Assembly (NCBI GenBank): GCA_026386805.1
Contig: JAPLMX010000236.1
Coordinates: 1-64,000 of the forward strand
Length of the DNA: 64,000 nucleotides
Origin: Phycisphaerae bacterium
GTDB taxonomy: Bacteria; Planctomycetota; Phycisphaerae; Sedimentisphaerales; Anaerobacaceae
Direction of reading: 5' to 3'
Shown: positions 37,524-45,761 of the stretch, piece after piece
Numbering within the stretch: position 1 is the first letter of the stretch
How the letters are laid out: the number at the start of each line of letters is the position of its first letter
The notes under the pieces: model-generated
Database searches by the model: none
The model's input: only the letters and a program-made list of their open reading frames with translations
What the model was told of the DNA's origin: nothing
Translations under genes and position numbers: made by a program

Positions 37524-38111
37524 ATGCCGATCACCTTCGCATTCAGTTGCTTTGCCCTCTTCGGACTACTTTTGCTGGTGCCGGCCGTGCCCGTCTGCGT
37601 GGCCCTGCTGTTGGGCAAAAGGAAGCGGCCCGCTCTGGCGGTCGTGTGCGTTCCTGCCGGCATGATCGTCATGTCGATTCTCCTGACGCTGTTGGTCTTC
37701 GCTGGCGCGGAGCTGCACAGTCGGATCATGTCGGCACGTCCGGCCCATCTCTTCCAAGTGACATTTGGCTTCCAGCCGCCTTCTGACACCTGCGTGCTGG
37801 AGGCGTACCATGAGTCGATCATGGACTACGCCACGACCCTGATGAAGTTCCGCACGAGCCAGGATGTCATGGACCGGATCGCGTCCCGCAACTTCACTCG
37901 CACAGATAAGGCGACCTTCGTGCAGGAATGCGGAGGCGACGAGCACAATCTGCCGGCTCGCGTTTGGTCATGGTTTCTCCCGGCGGCGGAAGAGACCGAC
38001 CGGTTCTATGTCGCCGAACCATTTGACGAATCCTTTGCGCGCACCAAGGCAGTCCTGTCCTACAATGAGAAGACTCAGGTCGCGTATTTCCATTGGGCGG
38101 GCGTAGACTGA
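37524..38111 (+). CDS. Membrane protein of unknown function
   Basis: This 195-residue protein has two N-terminal hydrophobic helices (about 5-28 and 38-62) separated by GKRKRP, then a soluble C-terminal domain of about 130 residues, probably extracytoplasmic. A strong ribosome-binding site AGGAGGTGA precedes the ATG. It lies 45 bp after rsmB on the same strand. No family was recognised. Confidence 0.65.
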   Translation: MPITFAFSCFALFGLLLLVPAVPVCVALLLGKRKRPALAVVCVPAGMIVMSILLTLLVFAGAELHSRIMSARPAHLFQVTFGFQPPSDTCVLEAYHESIMDYATTLMKFRTSQDVMDRIASRNFTRTDKATFVQECGGDEHNLPARVWSWFLPAAEETDRFYVAEPFDESFARTKAVLSYNEKTQVAYFHWAGVD

Positions 38112-38168
38112 GTCGCGCCGCGGCCGCACGTTTCGTGCTTTGCCGCGCGCTGCCGACACGAAGCGTTC

Positions 38169-38621
38169 TTATACTCGATCGCTACCAGCTTGCGGCCCCC
38201 CCCCACATGCCAAAGCGGCCAACAGCCGGCTGGCGGTTTCGGTGGATAGGGTATGGGCCGGGGGCGATCCCGCCGGGTCCGAGGCGGTGTCGGGCGATTC
38301 CTGTCGGGCGACGCGGGCTTCCAGCGAGATGATGTCGAGGCAGGCTTTGCGGGCGGTTTCCTGGTTCTGCGAGTCCATCAAGCCCGCCAGCTTGGTGGCG
38401 GCCTCAGGGACGCAGTGCGCCAGAATCATGCGGCTCTGGCGGTGGGCGTGGGCGATCCGGCGCTCCAACTGCTCCGCAAACCGCTTGTCGGCGAGCCACT
38501 GCTCGAACAGGCGCGGGCTTACGTGATGCTTTTCGAGCACCTTCTGCTCGTCCAGCTTGCTGGTGAACAGGTCCTCGATTACGGCTGCTTGTCGGCGGGT
38601 CAATTTGGTCGATTCTGTCAT
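38169..38621 (-). CDS. Small-terminase-like helix-turn-helix protein
   Basis: This 150-residue protein has an N-terminal helix-turn-helix pattern (LTRRQAAVIEDLF, KVLEKHHVSPRLFEQWLADKRF) and a helical region like those in phage small terminase subunits and phBC6A51-type proteins. The C-terminal third is low-complexity, and a run of nine G (on the coding strand) near the end makes a frame error possible. It would recognise phage DNA for packaging with the large subunit, encoded at 42839-44347 on the same strand but about 4 kb away. Assignment by pattern only. Confidence 0.5.
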   Translation of the reverse strand: MTESTKLTRRQAAVIEDLFTSKLDEQKVLEKHHVSPRLFEQWLADKRFAEQLERRIAHAHRQSRMILAHCVPEAATKLAGLMDSQNQETARKACLDIISLEARVARQESPDTASDPAGSPPAHTLSTETASRLLAALACGGGPQAGSDRV

Positions 38622-38688
38622 AGTCCTACCTCCAATTCAAAGGGGTTGGGTGATAGATCAAATCTCGTGGCATCCGTGGGCTCATTCC

Positions 38689-38820
38689 GTCATCCTGAGT
38701 GTCAGCGAAGGATCTGGGCCGAGCACGGGAACGGGCGTTCGTCTCAGTCGTTGGCCAGATGCTTGGGTTCCCAAACGCGAGAGAGCGCATTTGGAGGCCC
38801 TTCACTTTGTTCAGCGTGAC
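38689..38820. repeat. Long palindromic dispersed repeat (GTCATCCTGA family)
   Basis: It begins GTCATCCTGAGT and ends GTTCAGCGTGAC, with inner GGATCTGG and CCAGATGC. At about 130 bp it is the longest copy in the window. It lies in the 349-bp gap upstream of the beta-barrel lipoprotein gene. Confidence 0.75.
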
Positions 38821-38970
38821 AAATGCGGATACGCCCATTCCAGAAGCAGTGGCCCCCATGCTGAACGGAACGCGATTTTCCCATTGCAGGGGGCTTGCCT
38901 CCAGTATAGCCTATCGGCAGGTCGTTTATCCCGGCCGGATTGGCGTGCTCTTGGATGAAAGGAATCGCAA

Positions 38971-39507
38971 ATGATGGGGCGAAGATTCATTGGCCTGGTG
39001 TTGCTGGCCGCGGTGTGCACCGTGCTGGGCGGCTGTAGCCATGGCACGGGGATCGAGCTTGGTGCCTTTGGGTCTTCCTTGAAGTCCAACGACTTGGGCC
39101 AGGGCTACGGCGGCGGCGCGAAACTGGAGCTCAACCCGATCGATTGGTGCAGCGTTGATGGGCGGGCCAGCTACCTCCGGTTCGCCGACACCCAGGTCAA
39201 TATGGTTCCGCTAGAAGCGGCGGGGTTGTTGAACTTCCCCATGGCCGGGGAGCGTATTGTTCCCTACGTCGGCGCGGGCGCGGGATACTATCTGTTCGAC
39301 GCGGACGACGCCGATCTTCAAAACAAGGTGGGGTTCTTCCCCCTGGCGGGTCTGGAGATCAGGCTGTGGCGGGTCTCACTCTTGGCGGAGGCTCGCTGGC
39401 TGTTTTTGCAGACCGACGTCGAGAGCGCCAAGGGCGAGTTGAAGAACCTCCGCGAGGCCGACGTCGACGGCCTGGGGATCAACGTGGGCGTGCTGTTTCG
39501 ATTCTGA
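38971..39507 (+). CDS. Outer-membrane beta-barrel lipoprotein, putative
   Basis: This 178-residue protein has a lipoprotein signal (GLVLLAAVCTVLGGC, lipobox cysteine at residue 22). The mature part has alternating strands rich in Gly and aromatic residues and ends in VGVLFRF, a typical terminal strand of outer-membrane barrels. Fold resembles small OmpA/OmpW-like barrels. The start has AAAGGAATC upstream. A complex inverted-repeat element lies just after the stop. A similar barrel protein is encoded at 44624-45292. Confidence 0.6.
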   Translation: MMGRRFIGLVLLAAVCTVLGGCSHGTGIELGAFGSSLKSNDLGQGYGGGAKLELNPIDWCSVDGRASYLRFADTQVNMVPLEAAGLLNFPMAGERIVPYVGAGAGYYLFDADDADLQNKVGFFPLAGLEIRLWRVSLLAEARWLFLQTDVESAKGELKNLREADVDGLGINVGVLFRF

Positions 39508-39515
39508 TGACAACT

Positions 39516-39690
39516 GGAGTTCGGCACAATGGACATTGGGCCTACTTTGGGAAAGAAGAATCTGCTTCACGATTTTTCTTTCCCAAACAGTGTCCCATCG
39601 ACCGACCGTAACCTAAGACAATTCTTCAAGGAAATCGTGAAACAGATTTCCTTGAAGAATATAGGCCCAATGTCCATTTTGCCAAACTCC
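39516..39690. repeat. 175-bp cloverleaf-like inverted repeat element
   Basis: Outer arms 39516-39544 and 39662-39690 are inverse over 29 positions with 2 mismatches (both contain TGGACATTGGGCCTA or its inverse). Inside are two hairpins. Hairpin 1 pairs 39546-39557 with 39576-39587 (12 bp, extendable). Hairpin 2 pairs 39621-39636 with 39645-39660 (16 bp, perfect). The loops TGCTTCAC and GTGAAACA are complementary at 7 of 8 positions. The two halves look like inverted copies of one unit whose stems differ yet remain paired. Confidence 0.85.
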
Positions 39691-39709
39691 ACATGATAAC
39701 CAGGACCCT

Positions 39710-40024
39710 ATGAATCCAAAGGCGGCCGAGGCATGGAATTTCGCACTGGCGAAGATGGAGTCTGCCCGGCAGTACATCGAGCAGAACCAGGACGAGCTGG
39801 CCAAGACGGAGATCGCCAAGGCGGTCTACGTTGGGGCCGGGGCCCTGTACTACCTGCTCGGCCAAGGCCCGGAGGAGCAAACCGCCCACCAGGCGGCCCA
39901 GAGCTTCATCACGGAGATGACGGCGATGGACGGCTCCGCCGCGGAAGCCTGCCTGGCCGCCCGCAAAATCCTGGCCTATATCGCCGATGCCTCACCGGCC
40001 GAAGACAAGCTCCCCCCTCCGTAA
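39710..40024 (+). CDS. Small helical protein of unknown function
   Basis: This 104-residue protein is mostly helical (EAWNFALAKMESARQYIEQNQDELAKTEI and QTAHQAAQSFITEMT) and ends in a proline run. No motif was recognised. It starts 19 bp after the inverted-repeat element, with only a weak ribosome-binding site. Coding bias supports a real gene, but moderately. Confidence 0.5.
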   Translation: MNPKAAEAWNFALAKMESARQYIEQNQDELAKTEIAKAVYVGAGALYYLLGQGPEEQTAHQAAQSFITEMTAMDGSAAEACLAARKILAYIADASPAEDKLPPP

Positions 40025-40183
40025 CTCCACCCGATGGGTCAACATGCTCAGGGCATTCGCCAGACGGCCGTTTTCGAGAGCTTGTTTGAAATCGGCGTCG
40101 GGCGCCTCGGTGGCCCAACCGACCCCGCCAGCGAGAAGGACCAGAGCAAGCACAGGTCGCCGTATCGTCACTGGCGAGATCAT
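39992..40183 (-). CDS. Possible short secreted peptide
   Basis: A 63-codon frame starts with a signal-peptide-like segment (RRPVLALVLLAGGVGWATE) and continues with a short helical tail. No good ribosome-binding site is seen, and the 3' end overlaps the convergent gene at 39710-40024 by 33 bp. It may be real or chance. Confidence 0.25.
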   Translation of the reverse strand: MISPVTIRRPVLALVLLAGGVGWATEAPDADFKQALENGRLANALSMLTHRVELRRGELVFGR

Positions 40184-40215
40184 CGCTGCTTGTCGCACGA
40201 CCGTTCTCCATTTTT

Positions 40216-40287
40216 GTAGGGTGCATACCACGCACCATCTTCCTTGGCCGCATACAACGATCAAACGGTGCGTGGTACGTACCCTAC
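40216..40287. repeat. Palindromic GTAGGG element overlapping a stop codon
   Basis: GTAGGGTGCATACCACGCACC on the left is mirrored by GGTGCGTGGTACGTACCCTAC on the right, nearly perfect over about 21 bp. The right end supplies the TAG stop of the minus-strand FAD oxidoreductase. Confidence 0.8.
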
Positions 40288-42164
40288 TTGCCGACGCCGC
40301 GCGTGGCGAGTTCCTTGAGTTCGGGCAGGTGCTCGACGAAGACGCCGCGCGGGGTTGTGCTGCGGCTCTTGCAGATCGAGGCGGCCATGCCGACGACCTC
40401 GCCCATCATGCCGCAGGTCCGCATCACGCGGACGGTGCCCAGGGCGACGTGCGTCACGCTGACGTCCCGGCCCGCCATGAACAGGTTCTCCACGTTCCGC
40501 GAGTAGAAGCACCGGTACGGAATCGCGTACGGCTTGATCGCGGGGGTCTTGCAGATCGTCTTGAATTCCTCGCCGGGAAAGTATTTCGAATTGGCCGGGT
40601 CGGGGTAGTGCAGGTCGAGCGACCACGTGGTCGTGACGAAGGCATCGGGGTATTCACGCTGCTGCTGGACGTCCTGCTGCGACAGAATGACGTCGCCCAC
40701 CAGCCGCCGCGACTCGCGCTTGCCGGCGACGTAGGCGACCCACGAGAGCGCGCGATTGGCGTACTTGGTCTTGTCCTTGCCGTGGTTCTTCAGGAAGGCC
40801 CAGTTGCCGTAGACAGCCCGCAGGCCGTGGTCGCGGATCGACTCGAAATCGGCGATCTGGTCCTTGTTCAGCCCGGTCTCCCAGTTCCAGTCGCCGCGCG
40901 TCGTACGCTCGCAGCTTTGCTCGGTGAACTCCAGCGCCCAGGGACACTCGGGGAACGAGCTCGGTTCCGGCGTCTCGATGGAGTACCACTGCACCGAGGC
41001 CCCCATCGTCATCTTGTCCGGCTCCTTCGGGGCCAGGGTCTCGCCCGTCTCGGACCAGCTTTCCCGGCCCATCCGGTAGTCGGCGCCCGCAAGGAAACCG
41101 ATCGTGCCGTCGCCCGTGCAGTCGGCGAACAGCGGGGCGGCGAAGCGGAGATCTTTCGAAGTCCTGATGTCCCTCCCAATCACGGCGACGATCCGGCTGC
41201 CTTCCTTTTCGACCTTATAAGCGTGGATGTTGAGGAACAGGTGGATGTTCGACTCGGCCCTCACGAGCTCCAGCTTCTTGTCGTCGTTATAGAACGCTGC
41301 CGGCTGGGCGTTGCCGCGATTGTCGGGGTCCAGTTCTCGGACGACATCGCCAAGCCGCGGGTACGGGGGCAGGTTGATCTGGCCGTTGAGGTGGACGCGG
41401 ACCTCGGAGCTATTGTTGCCCCCGAGGACGGGCCGGTCCTGGACCAGTGCGACCTGTAGGCCCAGCCGAGCGGCGGAAATGGCCGTGCAGGTCCCTGCCA
41501 TGCCGCCGCCGACAACGACGAGATCGAAGCGCCCGGCCTCCTGCGGTGCCTGGGGCAGGCCCGACACCTCGCGTCGCCATTTCGCCAGTGTCTCGCCCCG
41601 GTCCGGAGGAATGAAGTCCGGGTTGCGCGCAAACAGGATCGCGTCGCAGCGGCCCTCGAAGCCCGTCGGGTCATGCAGGGCAAGTTTGCACGTGCGGTTT
41701 TTGACCTCGATAATGCCGCCGCTCTGCCAGTGCCAGGCGGCGTCTTCCGTGCCCAGGTTGGGCGTGATGGGCACGTCATCAAGGACCAACTGGAACTTGC
41801 CCGGGGCCTGGCCGGCAGAGGACGGCAGGTGAAGGACCGCCGATGGCATTCTGTCCTCTATTCTTTGTCCTCCGGTCTCCGGCTTTGCGGCCCAGTCCCG
41901 CGTGCGGACCCAGACGTGGTACAAGCCCGGCCTCGGCAGCGTCACGGTCGTGACGGCGTCCCGGACCGGCACGCCCAGCCCATGCGCCAGCAGAAAGGGC
42001 GAGCCCATCTGGTCCATGAACTGCGGATCGACCGCCCAGCCGCCCAGATCGTCGAAGCTCTCGGCCTCGACCAGGACGAGCTCATTCATGGTGGATGCGG
42101 CATGGCACGCGAACACGGAGGTGCACGCCACTATCAGGATGCACAGGGGTCGATAGGACTTCAT
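40284..42164 (-). CDS. Secreted FAD-dependent oxidoreductase (FAD_oxidored family)
   Basis: This 626-residue protein has a signal peptide (LCILIVACTSVFACHAA), an N-terminal beta-sandwich-like region (about 25-205) and an FAD domain with DLVVVGGGMAGTCTAISAARLG, FADCTGDGTIGFLAGADYRMG and a C-terminal MAGRDVSVTHVALGTVRVM. Proteins of this kind are frequent in Planctomycetota and linked to polysaccharide or glycoside oxidation; the substrate is unknown. The start at 42164 follows GGGGAGG. A short 7-bp repeat tract is translated near residues 94-107. The stop codon belongs to a palindromic repeat. Confidence 0.85.
   Translation of the reverse strand: MKSYRPLCILIVACTSVFACHAASTMNELVLVEAESFDDLGGWAVDPQFMDQMGSPFLLAHGLGVPVRDAVTTVTLPRPGLYHVWVRTRDWAAKPETGGQRIEDRMPSAVLHLPSSAGQAPGKFQLVLDDVPITPNLGTEDAAWHWQSGGIIEVKNRTCKLALHDPTGFEGRCDAILFARNPDFIPPDRGETLAKWRREVSGLPQAPQEAGRFDLVVVGGGMAGTCTAISAARLGLQVALVQDRPVLGGNNSSEVRVHLNGQINLPPYPRLGDVVRELDPDNRGNAQPAAFYNDDKKLELVRAESNIHLFLNIHAYKVEKEGSRIVAVIGRDIRTSKDLRFAAPLFADCTGDGTIGFLAGADYRMGRESWSETGETLAPKEPDKMTMGASVQWYSIETPEPSSFPECPWALEFTEQSCERTTRGDWNWETGLNKDQIADFESIRDHGLRAVYGNWAFLKNHGKDKTKYANRALSWVAYVAGKRESRRLVGDVILSQQDVQQQREYPDAFVTTTWSLDLHYPDPANSKYFPGEEFKTICKTPAIKPYAIPYRCFYSRNVENLFMAGRDVSVTHVALGTVRVMRTCGMMGEVVGMAASICKSRSTTPRGVFVEHLPELKELATRGVGK
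41845..41885. repeat. Heptad repeat inside the FAD oxidoreductase gene
   Basis: ATTCTGT, CCTCTAT, TCTTTGT, CCTCCGG, TCTCCGG run with a 7-bp period in the gene frame and encode the Gly-Gly-Gln-Arg-Ile-Glu-Asp-Arg segment. It is a member of the family seen at 12563-12596. Confidence 0.55.
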
Positions 42165-42204
42165 CGTCGCCTCCCCGATCATAAAGGCATTCTGTTCACC
42201 GGGA

Positions 42205-42228
42205 GAAGGTGGGCACGGCACACCCTAC
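42205..42228. repeat. Partial palindromic GTAGGG element at the rpiB stop codon
   Basis: The sequence GGTGGGCACGGCACACCCTAC is one half of the GTAGGG element. On the minus strand the rpiB gene ends at the TAG of GTAGGGT. Confidence 0.6.
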
Positions 42229-42695
42229 GCTCTTCTGGCCGGCAGAGGTTCCAGGGAGCACTTGTCAAGTGCCTTGATCTTCTGGACCCGGCGGGCGTGC
42301 CGGCCCCCGTCGAAGGGCGTGGTCAGCCAGACATCGATCATCTTCAGGGCCAGCTCGACAGGCACCGTCCAGGCACCGATGGAGATGGCATTGGCATCGT
42401 TATGGGCCCGGCTGAGCCTGGCGCCTTCCTCGCTCCAGCAGATGGCGCAGCGGATGCCGCGAACCTTGTTGGCGACGATGGTCTCGCCGTTGCCGCTGCC
42501 GCCCATCACGATGGCCCGGTCGCACTCACCCTTGGCGACGGCCAGGGCCGCCGGATAGATGAAATCCGGGTAGTCGCACGATTCGGCCGAATAGGTCCCG
42601 AAGTCCTTGACCTCGTGCTCTTTCTCGATCAGGTGCTGCTTAATGCGTTCTTTAAGCTCGTAACCTGCGTGATCCGTGCCCAATGCAATCTTCAT
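42225..42695 (-). CDS. rpiB: Ribose-5-phosphate isomerase B
   Basis: This 156-residue enzyme interconverts ribose 5-phosphate and ribulose 5-phosphate (or a related aldose phosphate). It shows ALGTDHAGYELK at the start, GGSGNGETIVANKV in place of the Cys-type motif, and ARLSRAHNDANAISIGAW. The GGSGNGE pattern is that of actinobacterial-type RpiB, where a glutamate takes over the role of the cysteine base. The second of two adjacent ATGs (42695) has the better spacing from GGAG. It lies between the oxidoreductase and terminase genes on the same strand, a host gene inside the phage-like zone. Confidence 0.9.
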   Translation of the reverse strand: MKIALGTDHAGYELKERIKQHLIEKEHEVKDFGTYSAESCDYPDFIYPAALAVAKGECDRAIVMGGSGNGETIVANKVRGIRCAICWSEEGARLSRAHNDANAISIGAWTVPVELALKMIDVWLTTPFDGGRHARRVQKIKALDKCSLEPLPARRA

Positions 42696-42838
42696 CATGA
42701 CTCCTTCGAACCCAGTTGCTCACGCAAATCCCCAGTGTACCCGCCCCCGGCCCGGATTTCAATTCGAAATACTCCGCTCCCGCGGAGTCGGTGCGCGACG
42801 GGGAAGTGGCGGAGGCGGGTTTTCAGCGGCAGTACATA

Positions 42839-44347
42839 TCAGTATCGCCGGGTGGTGGTTGGGGTGCCGTGCTGGTGGTTGATGAAGAAGTAGCGCAGGG
42901 CATCGATGGGGTGGTCGTAGACGCCGTCTTTGAGGGGTAGCTCGCCGACCGCCGTCCGGCCTGCATCGGGGTAGTGGTAACACTGCAACGCCTCAATCAG
43001 GCGCGGGCAGTTCGGCGCGATGACCAGCGAGCTTTTGCCGTCGCCGGAGCGGATGGCCCGGCGGACCAGCTCGATGCCTTCGAGAACCGCGCTGCGGCGG
43101 TATTTCACGGCGATGCCGAGGCTACGCAGCTCCCGCACGGTGCTGGTGCCGGTGACGTCGTTATGGCCGGCGCCGGCCGGGTCGCAGAACGTGGCGGTGA
43201 CCTGCTCCTCGCGACAAGGCGTGCGGGCCTTGATCTCGCCCGCGTGGACGTCGATCGTCGAGCGGCTGCGGAGGTACTCGTCGATCACCCGCACCGTGCC
43301 CTCCCGATCCACCTGAATCCACAGGCACACGAACGGGTTGACGAAGCCGAAGTCGAGCGTGCGGTACAGGGGAAGGTTCGGGTCATGGTCCATCGGCCGG
43401 ACGTGGAGCGCCGGATCGAACTCGCCGAAGACAACGTTGTCCCGCGACGGCCGGATGCAGAGCATCTCGGACTCCCAGCCCGGCCGGCTGCTGCGACGCA
43501 TCTGCGTGATGCAGTCGTCGATTTTCAAATAGCCGGCGGCGGCCTTCGCCCGGCCCTGGCAGTCGCCCCACAAGGGGCATTGCGAGCAGTTACGGCCGGT
43601 GCATTTCTCGATGGTTTCCCAGATGCACCACTTAAAGACCGGCACGCCCGCGCTGGTCGCCGCCGCAACTTCCTTTTGCATGAGGCCGTAGGGCCGGTGC
43701 ATCGTGCTGATCAGCTCCATCGCCGCGACGATCTTGTCCGTGCTCTGCGTCGTGAACTTGGCCGCCGCGAAGACCTCCTCGCGAAACAGCTCGACCTCGT
43801 CGCAGCGCAGCTTCTGCACGTGCGTGCCGCGAACACTGGTTGCCGACTGCTTGAGGATTTCCACGGTCGAGCCGTTGGTGAATCGGCACTTGCCTTTGCG
43901 GAGTTGCTCGGCCAGGGACTCCTGGTACCCCTGTTGCGTGAAGGCGACCAGGTACTGGTACATGCGCAGGGACTGTTCACCCGAGCCGCCCAGGATGCGG
44001 ACTTGACAGTTAGGCTTGAAGAAGGCATCGAGCAACGTCGCGACCGCCGCCGTCTGGGTCTTGCCACCGCCGCGATTGGCCCAGACGACCGCATCGGCGG
44101 TCGTGACTTGCCCTGCGGACTGAGGCGAATCACCGGAGAAGCTGTGCCACAGGTAGTCCATGGGGCTGCTGTGCTCGGGGCAAACCCGTTTGTCCGGCAC
44201 CTTGAGGCCGAGGCAGATCTTGATGTAGTTGTGCAAATCTTCTCTCGTCGTGGGCCGCGTCTCCCGACGGGCCTCCGGCAACGGGCCCGCCTCCGTGACA
44301 TCGAGGTTGGTGGCGGCATCCCTGCATGAAACGATCGTTCTTGTCAT
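42839..44347 (-). CDS. Phage terminase large subunit with a cysteine cluster
   Basis: This 502-residue protein has the packaging ATPase Walker A-like WANRGGGKTQ near residue 90, Walker B LRCDEVELF, and an RNase H-like nuclease domain with LDFGFVNPFV, FCDPAGA and DHPIDALRYF. Between the domains is a four-cysteine cluster C249-x4-C254-x2-C257-x5-C263. The start at 44347 follows GGAG; the frame is open upstream to 45499 but that part is antisense to two lipoprotein/barrel genes and is not protein-like. It would cut and pump DNA into a procapsid. The portal and capsid genes are about 9 kb away on the other strand. Confidence 0.85.
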   Translation of the reverse strand: MTRTIVSCRDAATNLDVTEAGPLPEARRETRPTTREDLHNYIKICLGLKVPDKRVCPEHSSPMDYLWHSFSGDSPQSAGQVTTADAVVWANRGGGKTQTAAVATLLDAFFKPNCQVRILGGSGEQSLRMYQYLVAFTQQGYQESLAEQLRKGKCRFTNGSTVEILKQSATSVRGTHVQKLRCDEVELFREEVFAAAKFTTQSTDKIVAAMELISTMHRPYGLMQKEVAAATSAGVPVFKWCIWETIEKCTGRNCSQCPLWGDCQGRAKAAAGYLKIDDCITQMRRSSRPGWESEMLCIRPSRDNVVFGEFDPALHVRPMDHDPNLPLYRTLDFGFVNPFVCLWIQVDREGTVRVIDEYLRSRSTIDVHAGEIKARTPCREEQVTATFCDPAGAGHNDVTGTSTVRELRSLGIAVKYRRSAVLEGIELVRRAIRSGDGKSSLVIAPNCPRLIEALQCYHYPDAGRTAVGELPLKDGVYDHPIDALRYFFINHQHGTPTTTRRY

Positions 44348-44623
44348 GGAAAGCTCCTTTGTGTGTTTGGTACCGACGTGTGCATCAAAAAAAAATAAAA
44401 AATACCTACTTATCGCAATTGACAACTGCCCAAAGAGCCCGTAACTTGCCATTGGCTTGACGGAAGGTGGCTGGTTTGGCTCTGTGACCTCGCCGGTGCG
44501 GGCGGCCTGTGAAACACCGGAACATTGGGATCGAGTAGAGGACCACCTCAGGCTGTTACATACCGTGCGCGGCCGCAGAAGCAATGTCCTGTCGGTTCGT
44601 TTATTTGGTAAAGGAGGCAAAGT
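44348..44623. other. Divergent intergenic region
   Basis: An A-rich tract around 44388-44403 lies just upstream of the terminase gene, and an AAAGGAGG ribosome-binding site belongs to the gene at 44624. No gene or strong palindrome was recognised. Confidence 0.4.
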
Positions 44624-45292
44624 ATGAAGCGTAGGGCGAGCGTCTTTGGGCTCATCATGGTGACCATTCTGTGGGCGGCCGTTCCAGCCGGGGCGACATT
44701 CAGTGAATTCGCGATCGGGGCCAAAGTCGGCACGCTGGGTCTGGGAGGCGAGGTGACCACCGATCTTGTCCCTCGTGTGAACCTGCGCGGCAGCCTGCAA
44801 TGGCTGGACTTCAACTACGAGACGGAAATCGAGGGCGTCAATTACAACCTGGATCTGAGCTTCTTGCATCCCCTGGTGATGGCCGACTGGTACGTGTTTG
44901 GAGGCTCCTTCCGGCTCAGTGGAGGAGTCCTGTTCGACGGAACCCACATCTGTCTGGATGCAACCTCCACGGAACCTGTAGAAATCGGAGGCCACGAGTA
45001 TCAGCCGAATGAGCTGGGCCGATTGCGGGGAGAGGCGGAGTTCAACCCCATCGCACCCTACATCGGTGTTGGTTTCGGCAACGCGTTGTCGCGAAAGCAC
45101 CGGTGGGGATTCACCATGGACCTGGGCGTCGCCTTCATCGGGTCTCCGGATGTGACATTGTCCGCCATAGGTGCGCCGCTGACGGCGCAATTGCAGGCGG
45201 ACCTCGCCCAGGAAGAGCGGGACCTCGAGGATGACCTGCACAAGTTCCAGTTCTATCCTGTCTTGGCCCTGACGCTTTTCTTTCGCTTTTGA
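44624..45292 (+). CDS. Outer-membrane beta-barrel protein, putative
   Basis: This 222-residue protein has a signal peptide (FGLIMVTILWAAVPAGA) and a mature part of alternating strands ending in YPVLALTLFFRF, a terminal strand with the C-terminal Phe expected for outer-membrane barrels. A charged helical insert (QADLAQEERDLEDDLHKF) precedes the last strand. AAAGGAGG seven bases upstream supports the ATG. It is followed by a small lipoprotein and an Hcp-like protein on the same strand. Confidence 0.65.
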   Translation: MKRRASVFGLIMVTILWAAVPAGATFSEFAIGAKVGTLGLGGEVTTDLVPRVNLRGSLQWLDFNYETEIEGVNYNLDLSFLHPLVMADWYVFGGSFRLSGGVLFDGTHICLDATSTEPVEIGGHEYQPNELGRLRGEAEFNPIAPYIGVGFGNALSRKHRWGFTMDLGVAFIGSPDVTLSAIGAPLTAQLQADLAQEERDLEDDLHKFQFYPVLALTLFFRF

Positions 45293-45356
45293 TCGCTCGC
45301 GGAGGCGCGGGCGGCCGCAGTGTTTATGGATCCAAGAGATGAGCATGGAGGACCCT

Positions 45357-45722
45357 ATGGCAAAGATGGCAATTCTCGTCGTTTCCCTGGCGGCAATGGC
45401 AATCCTGACGGGCTGTTCCGGGCCGCAAGCCTCGGACACTCCGGTGTCCAACGCCGCCCAACCCCCTATCCCCAAGAGCTTTTTCGATCGGGCGATCATC
45501 TACATGGTCGACCCGGACGCCACAGCACACATGTCCAAGGCGGAAGACTTGGTCGCGCGTGCCGAGAAACTGAAACCGCCTCTGCCTGACGATGTGCTGG
45601 CGGCCCTGTATCGAGATGCCGACCTGGACCGGAACCACCACATCACCGGGGTGGAGGCCAAGACGTTCTATGAGAGCTACATCCTGCGTTTTGAGGATGC
45701 CCTTGGCCGCAGTCGATACTGA
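45357..45722 (+). CDS. Small lipoprotein with an EF-hand-like segment
   Basis: This 121-residue protein has a lipoprotein signal (MAILVVSLAAMAILTGC). Near the C-terminus, DADLDRNHHITGVEAKTFYE resembles an EF-hand loop (D-x-D-x-N-x-x-I-x-x-x-E), so it may bind calcium. The ATG at 45357 has GGAGG five bases upstream; two earlier in-frame ATGs lack one. Between the barrel gene and the Hcp-like gene, possibly one unit. Confidence 0.6.
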   Translation: MAKMAILVVSLAAMAILTGCSGPQASDTPVSNAAQPPIPKSFFDRAIIYMVDPDATAHMSKAEDLVARAEKLKPPLPDDVLAALYRDADLDRNHHITGVEAKTFYESYILRFEDALGRSRY

Positions 45723-45761
45723 TAGACAATAGGATCGTGCCACAAGTTCAGGGAGCGGAAC

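Noticed and set aside
44348-45499. N-terminal extension of the terminase reading frame
   Set aside because: The open frame extends 384 codons upstream of the likely ATG at 44347, but that part is antisense to barrel and lipoprotein genes and lacks protein-like composition. The ATG has a good ribosome-binding site.
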